Assembly: GCF_027924405.1 (NCBI RefSeq)
Contig: NZ_AP026978.1
Coordinates: 4,526,001-4,590,000, forward strand
Origin: Nocardia sputorum
GTDB taxonomy: Bacteria > Actinomycetota > Actinomycetes > Mycobacteriales > Mycobacteriaceae
DNA: 64,000 bases
Direction of reading: 5' to 3'
This document shows positions 8,649 to 17,788 of this stretch, piece after piece; within the stretch, counting starts at the first letter, position 1; the number at the start of each line of letters is the position of its first letter. The translations under genes and the position numbers were made by a program. Under the pieces are notes generated by a model that saw nothing but the letters and a program-made list of their open reading frames with translations, searched no databases and was not told the origin of the DNA.

Positions 8649-11516
8649 ATGTTCGAGGGTGCTCTGTCCTGGTCGACTGATCACTTCGCCCACCGACCGA
8701 GGGGCGTGACTGACGACATGCATCGAGACGGCGAACGCCCGAAAGGGCTTTCTGTTTCCGCGCTGGCGGCGGTAGCGAACCCGTCGTACTCGCGGATCGA
8801 CACGTGGAATCTGCTCGACGACGCGTGCCGCCGGCTCGCCGATGTCAACAGCGCCGGGCTGGACACCACCCACGAAGCCGCCCGGGTGCGGCGCCTCCTC
8901 GATCGTCTCGGCGCCTACGAGCGGTACTGGCTGTACCCGGGCCCGGCGCGGCTGGCGGCGTTTCGCGGATATCTCGCCGATCTGGCGACGGTGCGGCTCG
9001 CCGAGGAAGTGTCGCTGGCCGTGCGCCTGCTCTCCGAGTACGGCGACCGCGCGGCCTTGTTCGACACATCCGCACCGCTGGCCGAGCAGGAACTCGTGGC
9101 CCGGGCCAAGCAGCAGCAGTTCTACACCGTCCTGCTCGGCGACGATTCCCCGCCCGAGGCGCCCGAGGGCCTGGCGGAGAGCCTGCGGGCGCTTCGCGAA
9201 TCGTCGGACGATGTGCAGTTCGAACTGCTCGTCGTGGCGAGCATCGAGGACGCCATCACCGCTGTCGCGTTGAACGGCGAGATCCAGGCGGCGATCATCC
9301 GGCACGACCTACCGCTTCGTTCCCGCGACCGGCTGCCGTTGATGACCACGTTGCTCGGCGCCAACGACGGCGTGGTCGTGACCGACCGCGCCCCCGACTG
9401 GGTCGAATGTGGCGAGTGGATCCGGAAGTTGCGACCGCATATCGACCTGTATCTGCTCACCGACGAGTCGATCGCCGCGGAGACCGAAGCCGAGCCGGAC
9501 GTCTACGATCGCACGTTCTACCGGCTGAACGATGTCACCGACCTGCACAGCACGGTGCTCGCGGGCATCCGTAGCCGGTACGCCACACCATTTTTCGACG
9601 CCCTGCGGGCCTATGCGGCCGCGCCGGTCGGTCAGTTCCACGCCCTTCCCGTCGCGCGTGGCGCGAGCATCTTCAACTCCAAGTCGCTACAGGACATGGG
9701 TGAGTTCTACGGCCGCAACATCTTCATGGCCGAGACGTCGTCCACCTCCGGCGGGCTGGACTCCTTGCTGGACCCGCACGGCACGATCAGGGTGGCGATG
9801 GACAAGGCCGCCGAGACGTGGTGTGCCGACCGGACGTACTTCGTGACCAACGGGACGTCCACCGCGAACAAGATCGTCGTGCAAGCCCTGACCCGGCCTG
9901 GCGACATCGTGCTGATCGACCGCAATTGCCATAAGTCGCACCACTACGGCTTGGTGCTCGCCGGGGCGTACCCGATGTACCTGGACGCCTACCCGCTCGA
10001 ACAGTTCGCGATCTACGGCGCCGTGTCGCTGCACACGATCAAGAAGGCGCTGCTGGATCTCGAGGCGGCCGGTCAACTGGACCGGGTGCGCATGCTTCTG
10101 CTGACCAACTGCACGTTCGACGGCATCGTCTACAACCCCCGGCGCGTGATGGAGGAGGTCCTGGCGATCAAGCCGGACATCTGCTTCCTCTGGGACGAGG
10201 CGTGGTACGCGTTCGCGACGGCGGTGCCGTGGGCACGACAGCGCACCGCGATGGTTGCCGCCGAGCAACTCGAATCGACGTTGTCGTCGCCGGGATACGC
10301 CGAGGAATACCGCCGGTGGCGTGCGTCGATGCACGGGGTCGACCGTGCCGAGTGGAGCAATCGCCGGCTGCTTCCCGACCCCGAGCGTGCGCGCGTCCGC
10401 GTGTACGCCACGCATTCCACCCACAAGTCGCTTTCCGCGCTGCGGCAGGCGTCGATGATCCATGTCCGCGACCAGGATTTCACAGCGCTCGCCCGCGAGG
10501 CATTCGCCGAGGCGTTTCTCACCCACACCTCGACGTCGCCGAACCAGCAACTCCTGGCGTCGTTGGACTTGGCCCGCAGGCAGGTCGACATCGAGGGCTT
10601 CCAGCTGGTCCGGCACGCCTACGACATGGCGCTGGTGTTCCGTCATCGCGTCCGCAAAGACCGGTTGATCGGCAAGTGGTTCCGCATCCTCGACGAGGAC
10701 GACCTGGTGCCCGACGAATTCCGGCCCTCGGAAGTCCGCTCGTACCGGCAGGTCAGGCACGGTGGCCTGGCCGAGTGGAACGAGGCGTGGCGGTCCGATC
10801 AGTTCGTGCTCGACCCGACCCGGGTCACCTTGTTCATCGGCGCCACCGGCATGAACGGGTTCGACTTCCGCGAGAAGATCCTGATGGACCGCTTCGGCAT
10901 CCAGATCAACAAGACCTCGATCAACAGCGTGCTGTTGATCTTCACCATCGGCGTCACCTGGTCGAGCGTGCACTACCTGCTCGACGTGCTGCGTCGGGTG
11001 GCTGCCGACTTCGAGACCAGCCGGAGCGCGGCCGGTCGAGCCGATCGAGCGCTGCAACAGCGCCGGATCGACGAGATCACCAAGGAGCTGCCCGCACTCC
11101 CCGATTTCAGCGAGTTCGACAGCGCGTTTCGTCCCGACGGGGCCAGCTCGTTCGGCGACATGCGATCGGCCTTCTACGCCGGGTACGAGGAGTCGGACCG
11201 CGAGCATGTCCTGCTCGGCGACGCCGGGCGACGGCTCGCCAAGGGGATGCCGCTGGTGTCCGCCACCTTCGTCGTCCCCTATCCGCCCGGCTTCCCCGTG
11301 CTGGTCCCCGGGCAGGTGATCTCGACGGAGATCTTGTATTTCCTGGCCGAACTCGACGTCAAGGAGATTCACGGATACAACCCCGACCTCGGGTTGTCGG
11401 TCTTCACCGAGGCCGCGCTCACGCGGCTGACCGCGGCTCGGCATGCGACTACCGCGGCCGGTCCGCCGGAGGCAGCTCCAGCTGCCGTGAATCATCGCCG
11501 GGTCGGGATCACGTGA
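8649..11516 (+). CDS. Orn/Lys/Arg decarboxylase family PLP enzyme (Rv2531c-like)
   Basis: A 955-residue fold-type I PLP enzyme of the prokaryotic Orn/Lys/Arg decarboxylase family, expected to decarboxylate a basic amino acid. The PLP lysine is K593 in ATHSTHKSLSALRQ. Upstream signatures are VTNGTSTANKIV, DRNCHKSHHYG and the LWDEAWYAF aspartate motif. The ~300-residue N-terminal extension contains a receiver-like wing domain, and the C-terminal domain is present, giving the same size as the mycobacterial protein Rv2531c (947 residues, annotated only as a probable amino acid decarboxylase). The start is uncertain: ATG 8649 or GTG 8706. Substrate cannot be deduced; a polyamine or acid-stress role is a family guess. 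Confidence 0.88.
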   Translation: MFEGALSWSTDHFAHRPRGVTDDMHRDGERPKGLSVSALAAVANPSYSRIDTWNLLDDACRRLADVNSAGLDTTHEAARVRRLLDRLGAYERYWLYPGPARLAAFRGYLADLATVRLAEEVSLAVRLLSEYGDRAALFDTSAPLAEQELVARAKQQQFYTVLLGDDSPPEAPEGLAESLRALRESSDDVQFELLVVASIEDAITAVALNGEIQAAIIRHDLPLRSRDRLPLMTTLLGANDGVVVTDRAPDWVECGEWIRKLRPHIDLYLLTDESIAAETEAEPDVYDRTFYRLNDVTDLHSTVLAGIRSRYATPFFDALRAYAAAPVGQFHALPVARGASIFNSKSLQDMGEFYGRNIFMAETSSTSGGLDSLLDPHGTIRVAMDKAAETWCADRTYFVTNGTSTANKIVVQALTRPGDIVLIDRNCHKSHHYGLVLAGAYPMYLDAYPLEQFAIYGAVSLHTIKKALLDLEAAGQLDRVRMLLLTNCTFDGIVYNPRRVMEEVLAIKPDICFLWDEAWYAFATAVPWARQRTAMVAAEQLESTLSSPGYAEEYRRWRASMHGVDRAEWSNRRLLPDPERARVRVYATHSTHKSLSALRQASMIHVRDQDFTALAREAFAEAFLTHTSTSPNQQLLASLDLARRQVDIEGFQLVRHAYDMALVFRHRVRKDRLIGKWFRILDEDDLVPDEFRPSEVRSYRQVRHGGLAEWNEAWRSDQFVLDPTRVTLFIGATGMNGFDFREKILMDRFGIQINKTSINSVLLIFTIGVTWSSVHYLLDVLRRVAADFETSRSAAGRADRALQQRRIDEITKELPALPDFSEFDSAFRPDGASSFGDMRSAFYAGYEESDREHVLLGDAGRRLAKGMPLVSATFVVPYPPGFPVLVPGQVISTEILYFLAELDVKEIHGYNPDLGLSVFTEAALTRLTAARHATTAAGPPEAAPAAVNHRRVGIT

Positions 11517-11627
11517 GCTGTCCGGCAGGTTCTCCGCTCGGAAATCGGAGGTCGACGGATCGATCGCGCCCGGCAGCCATGGTGGGCGAACCCGGCGCAA
11601 CGATCGAAGATCCCGCACACTGCTCCC

Positions 11628-12941
11628 ATGACACCCGAATCGCGAACAGGATCGATGTTCCGCTGGACCGAGGTCGGCACCGGCGGCGTGATCGCCCCCG
11701 GTGAGCGATTGACCTGGCCGCGCACGATCGGGATCGGGTTGCAGCATGTGGTGGCGATGTTCGGCGCCACCTTCCTCGTGCCGGTCCTCACCGGGTTCCC
11801 ACCGTCGGCGACGTTGCTCTTCTCCGGGGTCGGCACCCTGCTGTTCCTGGTGATCACCCGTAACCGGCTGCCGAGCTATCTGGGTTCGAGTTTCGCGATC
11901 ATCGCTCCGGTCCTCGCGGCGACCGCCTCGCACGGAATGGGTGCGGCGCTCGGCGGGATCGTCGTCGTGGGCGTCCTGCTGATCGTCATCGGCGTGGTGG
12001 TGCACTTCGCAGGCACCCATTGGATCGAGGCGCTGATGCCGCCGGTGGTCACCGGCACCATCGTCGCCCTCATCGGCCTGAACCTGGCTCCGACCGCCAA
12101 GACCAACTTCGAGAAGGACGCGGTCACGGCGACAGTCGTGCTCATCCTGCTGATCCTGTGCCTCGTGCTCTTTCGCGGTTTGCTGGGCCGGCTGGCGATC
12201 GTCGCCAGTGTCGTGCTCGGCTATCTGCTCGCGCTCGCGCGCGGTGCGGTCGACACCACGGCGATCGGGGACGCCTCCTGGGTAGGGCTGCCCGACTTCC
12301 ACGCGCCGAGCTTCCACCTCTCGGTGCTCCCGATGTTCCTGCCGGTGGTGCTGGTGCTCGTGGTGGAGAACATCGGCCACGTCAAGTCGATCACGACGAT
12401 GACCGGCATCGACTACGACCGGCGTATGGGCCGCGCGCTGGCGGCAGACGGCGTGGCGACGGTGCTGGCAGGCAGTGGCGGCGGCTCGGCGACCACCACA
12501 TACGCGGAGAACATCGGCGTGATGGCCGCGACGAAGGTCTACTCGACCGCCGCCTACTGGGTAGCCGGTGCCGCGGCGATCGCGCTCAGCCTGTCACCGA
12601 AGGTGGGAGCGGTGATCGCCGCCATCCCGCCCGGGGTGCTCGGTGGTGTGACGACCGCGCTCTACGGCCTGGTCGGGATCCTCGGCGTGCACATCTGGGT
12701 GAGCAACCAGGTGGACTTCGGCAAGCCGATCAACCAGTTCACCGCCGCGATCCCGCTGGTTATCGGCATCGCCGACTTCACCTGGGTGATCGGCGACCTC
12801 GACTTCGGCGGCATCGCCCTCGGCGCCGTCGCCGCACTGGCGATCTACCACGCGATGCGGCTGATCGGGGGATGGCGCGGAACGGTCGGAGCCCACCGCG
12901 CGGATGCGGTGCGCGAGCCGGAGAAGTCGACGGATCGGTGA
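11628..12941 (+). CDS. NCS2 uracil/xanthine permease
   Basis: A 437-residue membrane protein with about 13-14 hydrophobic segments. It matches the nucleobase:cation symporter-2 family (UraA/UapA): early GLQHVVAMFGATFLVP, the TM8 acidic segment VENIGHVKSITTMTG that binds the base, and the second AENIGVMAATKVYS motif. It imports uracil or another nucleobase with protons. ATG 11628 sits in a 111-base gap after the decarboxylase gene, so co-transcription is possible but there is no functional link. Between uracil and xanthine subfamilies I favour uracil, with low certainty. Confidence 0.9.
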   Translation: MTPESRTGSMFRWTEVGTGGVIAPGERLTWPRTIGIGLQHVVAMFGATFLVPVLTGFPPSATLLFSGVGTLLFLVITRNRLPSYLGSSFAIIAPVLAATASHGMGAALGGIVVVGVLLIVIGVVVHFAGTHWIEALMPPVVTGTIVALIGLNLAPTAKTNFEKDAVTATVVLILLILCLVLFRGLLGRLAIVASVVLGYLLALARGAVDTTAIGDASWVGLPDFHAPSFHLSVLPMFLPVVLVLVVENIGHVKSITTMTGIDYDRRMGRALAADGVATVLAGSGGGSATTTYAENIGVMAATKVYSTAAYWVAGAAAIALSLSPKVGAVIAAIPPGVLGGVTTALYGLVGILGVHIWVSNQVDFGKPINQFTAAIPLVIGIADFTWVIGDLDFGGIALGAVAALAIYHAMRLIGGWRGTVGAHRADAVREPEKSTDR

Positions 12942-13032
12942 CCCTTCGCCGGATCATCACATCGGTGATTGACGATCGCCTGTCCGGGTAGGCAGGAGTC
13001 GAACACCTGTTCTGTCGATGTGAGGAGTGGCT

Positions 13033-13224
13033 ATGGTGCAGCCGAAGCCGGAGAAGGATCCGGATCAGTGGACCACCGGCGAGGAGCCGATGACCGGCCC
13101 GCAGGAGTCCTATCTGCACACCCTGGCCCAGGAGGCGGGTGCGGAGGTGCCGGAGGAGTTGACCAAGGCGGAGGCGTCGCAGCTGATCGACGAGCTTCAG
13201 CAGCGCACCGGCCGCGGCGCCTGA
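13033..13224 (+). CDS. Small DUF3072-like protein
   Basis: A 63-residue soluble acidic protein (MVQPKPEKDPDQWTTGEEPM onward) ending in a short helical part resembling a SAP or Rho-N-like repeat (LIDELQQRTG). The pattern TGPQESYLHTLAQEAG matches the DUF3072 family common in actinomycetes and often found near stress genes. ATG 13033 is chosen over GTG 13027 because GAGGAG at 13022-13027 is then five bases away. No biochemical role is known. A second small ORF follows 42 bases later and may be in the same transcript. Confidence 0.8.
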   Translation: MVQPKPEKDPDQWTTGEEPMTGPQESYLHTLAQEAGAEVPEELTKAEASQLIDELQQRTGRGA

Positions 13225-13266
13225 CCGGCTCGGTCGCAGCGCCCTACGTCTCCGAGGAGAAGACTG

Positions 13267-13419
13267 ATGAACCATCCGTACGACGCCGCGCACGACGAAG
13301 GCGCGCACGAAACCTCTGACGATCGGGAAAAGGACCTCCTCGAGGGCGGGTCCAAGGCTTCCGGCGACTTGGCGGGCCCAGGTCCCGGAGACGACCAGCA
13401 TGAAGACCCCGATACGTAG
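13267..13419 (+). CDS. Small acidic hypothetical protein, 50 residues
   Basis: A 50-residue ORF (MNHPYDAAHDEGAHETSDDR at the start, ending HEDPDT) with an excellent ribosome site: GAGGAG at 13254-13259, seven bases from the ATG. About a third of residues are Asp or Glu, with several His; it looks intrinsically disordered. It directly follows the DUF3072 gene on the same strand. I do not recognise a family. Strong initiation signals and codon use support it as real despite its size. Confidence 0.6.
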   Translation: MNHPYDAAHDEGAHETSDDREKDLLEGGSKASGDLAGPGPGDDQHEDPDT

Positions 13420-13449
13420 GGCATGCGCCGGGACACTGCTCCGAGATAG

Positions 13450-13710
13450 TGCTGGAGCGCCCGATACCACGGTGCGGTCTCATGGCGGGCCCGCGTCCGC
13501 GAGGCCACGAGCGCACGCGAACTCGGCAAATTCATGTCCGAGGAAGAGGCGTGGAAGCGGGTGCGGCAGGGCACGGCCCAATTCCTTCCGGACGGGCGTG
13601 CTACCGAAGGTCACCACGTAGTGGGAGACAACACCGCGGCGATCGCGTTGTATCGCCGCAATGGATAGGTGTCCTCGATGCACATGGACAAGCGCCTTCC
13701 TTCCAGATGA
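13450..13710 (+). pseudogene. GNAT acetyltransferase remnant with in-frame amber codon
   Basis: The frame reads through WRARVREATSARELGKFMSE and reaches GDNTAAIALYRRNG, the typical GNAT motif B end, then a TAG at 13666-13668, and continues in the same frame as VSSMHMDKRLPSR before a TGA at 13708-13710. That tail is what a GNAT C-terminus normally looks like after the YRRNG motif, so TAG appears to have replaced one codon. The acetyl-CoA-binding motif A (RxxGxG/A) is missing upstream, and a TAG at 13447 closes the frame on the left. I read this as a decayed acetyltransferase gene. Confidence 0.5.
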
Positions 13711-13885
13711 TCGGAGATGTTTGCGAGCATGCCGGGGTGTTCAGTCCGTCGGCTGAGCCGGCTCGGCCTGCCCATCGCGGAACACTTCCGCAATTGCTCT
13801 GCTGTTCACAGCAATACTGTCGCCGAGCCTCGCTGATACCGGTCTGACACGCTCACCGACATGGCGTTCGGACGGGAACGGTCGA

Positions 13886-14572
13886 TCAGGTCAGCACGGT
13901 CACCGCTTCGCCCGGCGAAGAGTGTTGCTGCCAGAGGTGTTCGGCAATGTCGTCGGGTTCGTGGGTCAGGCCGGAGCCGACGGGGCCGACGATGGTCACG
14001 CGGGCGACGTGGATGCCGCGCTCGGGCAGGGTCCGGGCGAGCAGATCGACGTAGGCGCCGAGACCGGCGTAGGCGAGTGCGCTCACCGCTCGTTCCGGAC
14101 TGGGGTTCACCGCGGCTCCGCCCGTGGTGAAGAGCAATGTGCCGCAACCACGTTCGAGCATTCCCGCCGACACCGACCGAACCACCGCGGCGGCGCCGAC
14201 CACGGTGAGGGCCAGCGCGTCTCGGACGTCGATGGGAGAGGTCTCGAGCACCGGGCGGATCAGTCCGATGTCCGGCAGCGGGCTGAAACAGACGACCTCG
14301 GGGGCGCCGAGGGTGGCGATGAGATCGTCCAGGGCACGGGTGATGTCGTCGATCTCGGTGATATCGCCGGTCGCGGTGAGGATGTGGCGCCCGTCGCCGC
14401 GCAGTTCGTCGGCGACGGCGTCGATCCGGGAGCGGGTGCGGGCGACCAGTCCGATGGGGTGTCCTTCGCGGGCGAAGCGTCGCGCGACCGCCGCGCCGAT
14501 CCCCGGACCCGCCCCGACGACGAACACCGGTCCGTTCACCGTGCGCTCCGCCTTCGGTTGATTCGTGTCCAT
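13886..14572 (-). CDS. SDR-like Rossmann protein, catalytic lysine not evident
   Basis: A 228-residue cytosolic NAD(P)-binding protein. The cofactor motif is VVGAGPGIGAAVARR near residue 16, and the acidic/basic cofactor selector region is VARTRSRID. The classical SDR YxxxK is not present: the position reads ALAYAGLGAYVDLL, with tyrosine but no lysine, and the usual catalytic serine strand is FTTGGAAVNPS. It may be a non-catalytic or divergent SDR. The start is ATG 14572; ATG 14584 in the same frame is possible, and neither has a strong ribosome site. It stands alone, divergent from the PAS-ANTAR gene. Confidence 0.82.
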   Translation of the reverse strand: MDTNQPKAERTVNGPVFVVGAGPGIGAAVARRFAREGHPIGLVARTRSRIDAVADELRGDGRHILTATGDITEIDDITRALDDLIATLGAPEVVCFSPLPDIGLIRPVLETSPIDVRDALALTVVGAAAVVRSVSAGMLERGCGTLLFTTGGAAVNPSPERAVSALAYAGLGAYVDLLARTLPERGIHVARVTIVGPVGSGLTHEPDDIAEHLWQQHSSPGEAVTVLT

Positions 14573-14999
14573 GTCGACCGTCATGCCCGCGGCGTGGCCG
14601 CTCAATCGTCCACGCGATCGGGCGTCGACCTTCGCCTCGGTGTGCGCGACCGGCAGCTCGCTCATCCGCTGGTCGATCAACGGTGAACGACCGCGTTCCG
14701 CGGCGGCCGGTCGGCGCCGCTGCGCCTGCCGTGGGCGCGTCGGGAGAGGTCCGCGGGCGCCAGGCGCCGCGCCACCGTGCGTCGAGAATCCGCGCCGCAA
14801 CGGTGCGCCCCGATTCGGCTCGCGAAGACGTGCACAGGTCGACGGCCGGGCGGCGGAAGGCTCGGGCAGACCCGTGGTGGGGACGGACGAGGAAGGCCGG
14901 GCTGATCGCGGTCGAAGCCCGCGCGCCCTCGGCGCCGACCGCGCTCGGGTCGTCGCGGCGCTCGATCCATTGTGACCTCCGGCGCCGACGTGAGGGAGC
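14573..14999. other. 427-base spacer with no supported gene
   Basis: This divergent spacer between the SDR-like gene and the PAS-ANTAR gene is as GC-rich as coding DNA and is open in several frames, but the translations are Arg/Pro/Ala-rich without a recognisable domain or ribosome site. I assign nothing here apart from the ribosome site of the next gene (GAGGGAG at 14992-14998). Confidence 0.4.
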
Positions 15000-15677
15000 A
15001 TGATGAGACAGGTGAGCCACGCCGATCGGCGGGACGCCGCGGACAGCACCGGGCCGGAGGACGAACGTCCCGACCGGGTCGGCAGCTTCCGGTTCTGGTT
15101 CGACGACCAGCGCTGGGAATGGTCCGACGAGGTGGCCGCACTGTACGGCTACCTCCCCGGCCAGGTCCAGCCGACCACCGACCTGGTGCTGTCGCACAAA
15201 CACCCCGCCGACCGCGCCGCCGTCGCCGACGCCCTCGCCACCGCGGTCCGTGACCACGGCGCGTTCTGCAGCCGCCACCGCATCATCGACACCGCGGGCA
15301 ACGTCCGGCACGTGCTCGTGGTCGCCGACCACATCTTCGACGGCACCGGCGCGGTCGTGGGCACCTCGGGCTACTTCATCGATCTGACCGCCACCGTCGA
15401 CCAGCAACGGCGTGAAGTCCTCGACGAGGCGCTGCCGGAAGTGGTCGAGGCCCGCGCGGCGATCGAACAAGCCAAAGGGATGCTGATGCTGGCCTACGGC
15501 CTGACCGCCGAGCAAGCCTTCCAAGTGTTGCGGTGGCGGTCCCAGGAGACGAACACCAAATTGCGGGTGCTGGCGGCCAAATTGGTCACCGTCGCCGCGG
15601 CGGCCGGTGGCGGTCCCGTCGAGCAACGGACCAGGCTGGATCATCTCCTGCTGACCATCCACGAATACCCCGACTGA
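15000..15677 (+). CDS. PAS-ANTAR RNA-binding antiterminator
   Basis: A 225-residue cytosolic regulator. Residues ~30-130 form a PAS domain (FRFWFDDQRWEWSDEVAALY, HKHPADRAAV, HRIIDTAGNVRHVLVV). Residues ~150-215 form an ANTAR domain with the conserved AIEQAKGMLMLAYGLTAEQA pattern. ANTAR proteins bind paired RNA hairpins and prevent termination; a PAS input suggests control by a small ligand, light or redox. ATG 15000 and ATG 15003 are both possible; the ribosome site GAGGGAG fits 15003 better. No partner kinase or target hairpins were seen nearby. Confidence 0.9.
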   Translation: MMRQVSHADRRDAADSTGPEDERPDRVGSFRFWFDDQRWEWSDEVAALYGYLPGQVQPTTDLVLSHKHPADRAAVADALATAVRDHGAFCSRHRIIDTAGNVRHVLVVADHIFDGTGAVVGTSGYFIDLTATVDQQRREVLDEALPEVVEARAAIEQAKGMLMLAYGLTAEQAFQVLRWRSQETNTKLRVLAAKLVTVAAAAGGGPVEQRTRLDHLLLTIHEYPD

Positions 15678-15920
15678 CTATCGCCCGCCGCCGGCTTCGG
15701 CGCCGCCGCGGCAGGCTCGCCGACTTCGGAAAGCCCGGCTCACCGGCTTCGCGATGCGAGCAGGTCGGTGCGCGCTGCTGCTGGTCCAGCGGCGCGCTTC
15801 ATCGCGGCGGACCGCGCTGGGAGCGGCGTTCCGTTTCCGTCTCGCCGGCGTGGGTAGCCCGCAGTGGCAGACGCTGCGGTGCAGGTCGCCGAAGGCACGT
15901 TCGGTCCGGTGGGAGGAACA

Positions 15921-16592
15921 ATGACTCGTTCGCTGATCAAGGTCGTCGCCGCGGCGGCACTCGCGTGCGGCCCGATCTCGGCCGGCGCAGGCACGGCGGC
16001 CGGTGTTCCGCAGTTACCGCCGCCGCCGATGGGCGGTGGTTCGGGTATCGCGATCGATGACCGAGCCGAATGCACGCTCACCACCATCGGTTACGACGCG
16101 GCGGACAGGTTGGTGGGATTGACGGCCGGCCATTGCGGCGAGCCGGGGGCGCACGTCACGTCGGTGACCTACCCGAGCTACGGGGTGCTGGGGCGATTCG
16201 TCTACGCCGATCAGGAATTGGACTACGGAGTCATCGAATTCGATGCCGCACGGGTCGCTCCTACCCGGGAGGTCGGAGGGTTCTTCATCGACGGCCTCGG
16301 CGGTCCCGCGCAATTTCCCGACATCGTGTGCAAGAAAGGCCGGACCACCGGCCGGACCTGCGGTGTCGCCTGGGGCGACATGATGGGCGACAGCAGCGAC
16401 ACCTGGACCCAGATGTGCGTGCTCAAAGGCGATTCCGGCGCGCCGGTGGTGCTGGGTTCCACCCTGGTCGGCATGGTCAACGCCTACTTGGGCATGGGGT
16501 GCCTCGGCCCCGAGGTGGGCACCGACATCAACGCCATCCTCGCCGACATCGACTCCCGCGATGGCGTCGGCGCCGGATTCCGGCCGATCTGA
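15921..16592 (+). CDS. Secreted chymotrypsin-like serine protease
   Basis: A 223-residue exported protein with signal peptide (MTRSLIKVVAAAALA, cleavage expected near residue 27). The catalytic triad is visible: H71 in TAGHCG, D101 in ELDYGVIEF, and S172 in KGDSGAPVV. Cysteines pair around His (C51/C72) and around C137-C147 and C166. There is no long propeptide, unlike streptogrisins. It belongs to the S1-type trypsin-like extracellular proteases seen in Nocardia. ATG 15921 has GGGAGGA four bases upstream. It is a single-gene unit; substrate unknown. Confidence 0.92.
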   Translation: MTRSLIKVVAAAALACGPISAGAGTAAGVPQLPPPPMGGGSGIAIDDRAECTLTTIGYDAADRLVGLTAGHCGEPGAHVTSVTYPSYGVLGRFVYADQELDYGVIEFDAARVAPTREVGGFFIDGLGGPAQFPDIVCKKGRTTGRTCGVAWGDMMGDSSDTWTQMCVLKGDSGAPVVLGSTLVGMVNAYLGMGCLGPEVGTDINAILADIDSRDGVGAGFRPI

Positions 16593-16630
16593 GTGCTGCC
16601 CGCAGGCCGGATAGGCGTACCGCGCAGCCG

Positions 16631-16819
16631 TCAGTCCGCCGGTGCGACCGCTTCGACGGCGTTGTCGTACACCTGAGACGCGTCGCGGACCTTCGTCGCC
16701 AGAAATCGCATGCGCTCCGAGGTGAGATAGCCGCCACGATAAGCCGTCTGGTCGAGTTCAGCGGCCACCTGCTCCAATGCCAGGCGCGCGTGCCTAATTG
16801 TCGGTGTCTGCCGAGTCAT
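16631..16819 (-). CDS. Small helical hypothetical protein, 62 residues
   Basis: A 62-residue charged protein (MTRQTPTIRHARLALEQVAA at the start) predicted mostly helical, with no signal peptide. I recognise no family. The amino acid composition and regular spacing of Ala/Leu/Glu look like genuine protein, but no ribosome site precedes ATG 16819. It converges on the protease gene. Confidence 0.5.
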   Translation of the reverse strand: MTRQTPTIRHARLALEQVAAELDQTAYRGGYLTSERMRFLATKVRDASQVYDNAVEAVAPAD

Positions 16820-17042
16820 GAACGGGTTTTACCAGCGCCCCTCGATAAAACCGCCGCAACGCGCCGATCCGTGCCCTCTTGTATTCCGTCGAGCGGCCGA
16901 GACAATTTCCGACTTCCGGTATGGAAATGCCTCATAGTGGATACCTATCGACAACCGAATGGTTGAGGGAGAAAGATCATAGCTGACGGTCGACGATGCC
17001 CGCCCGGGGGGAATCCACACAGGTCCCATGATTGGACGCCCA

Positions 17043-17594
17043 ATGATTATCAAGAAATTAGTGGCGACCGCCCTGTTGGCCGTAGCGTCGACAGGAATAG
17101 CAATGGCCACAGCGCATGGTGAGGGCACCCTGGCAGACCTCACGATGAACGGGGTGGATGGTCCTATCTCCTACACGACGACGCTGGCGGCGGATCACCG
17201 TACCGCTACCGTCGATCTGGCCTCGGGGAAGTTCGAGGTGACGCCGGACGCGGTCAACGTGATCGCCGACAACGGCGCGATCGTCGGCACGATACCGACG
17301 ACACTGCGTATGGAGACCGGGCAGAACTTCAGCGTCACACCCGCGCTCGACCAGTCGGGTAGGACGTTGACGTTGACACCGGCGGCCGGCGTGCCGTCGC
17401 CCGCCGCGGTCACACCCGAGGTGCAGGGCCTGATGCACGACGCCCTGTTCGGCGGCGCGGTGATCGGTGCGGCGATCGGCTGCGCGATCGGCATCGCCAT
17501 CGGAATCTGGTTCTTCGTCGTCGGCGCCGTCATCGGTTGCGCGGTCGGCGCCGCAGTCGGTGCGTGGTTCGGCTTCTTCTTCACGCCGTTCTGA
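17043..17594 (+). CDS. Secreted protein with C-terminal glycine-zipper hydrophobic hairpin
   Basis: About 183 residues. A signal peptide (MIIKKLVATALLAVASTGIA) is followed by a beta-rich region of ~85 residues (ISYTTTLAADHRTATVDLAS, NVIADNGAIVGT) and then a strongly hydrophobic, glycine-alternating tail of ~60 residues (GAVIGAAIGCAIGIAIGIW, GAVIGCAVGAAVGAWFGFF). The family is common in Nocardia but I know no function. The tail could insert in a membrane or assemble. ATG 17043 or ATG 17028 could start it. It is followed by a strong hairpin terminator, so it is a single-gene transcript. Confidence 0.85.
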   Translation: MIIKKLVATALLAVASTGIAMATAHGEGTLADLTMNGVDGPISYTTTLAADHRTATVDLASGKFEVTPDAVNVIADNGAIVGTIPTTLRMETGQNFSVTPALDQSGRTLTLTPAAGVPSPAAVTPEVQGLMHDALFGGAVIGAAIGCAIGIAIGIWFFVVGAVIGCAVGAAVGAWFGFFFTPF

Positions 17595-17628
17595 TCCATC
17601 GGAAGAACCGAATCGAGGAAATCCACAC

Positions 17629-17655
17629 GGCCGGGCGGTCACCATCCGCCCGGCC
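17629..17655 (+). terminator. 10-bp perfect hairpin after the glycine-zipper gene
   Basis: GGCCGGGCGG at 17629-17638 pairs with CCGCCCGGCC at 17646-17655 around a seven-base loop, 35 bases after the stop codon. There is no U-tract, as usual for actinomycete terminators. Confidence 0.75.
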
Positions 17656-17788
17656 TCGCACTACGCGAAATCGTCACCGGCCCCTGCTCGCCGCCTCGGC
17701 CGCGCCGCAGGCACCACCGAGCGACCCTCCCGCCATGACGACAGCGTCCTGACGCATCGGGGTGCGGCGGCCGACTTGCCGACGGCCG

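Noticed and set aside
9687..12380. A long minus-strand open frame opposite the decarboxylase and permease genes
   Set aside because: High GC keeps antisense frames open. Its translation is Arg/His/Gln-rich with no domain, while the plus strand carries two clear families.
14683..15003. A 106-codon plus-strand ORF before the PAS-ANTAR gene
   Set aside because: The translation is mostly Arg, Ala and Pro with no motif, and it runs into the ribosome site of the real gene.
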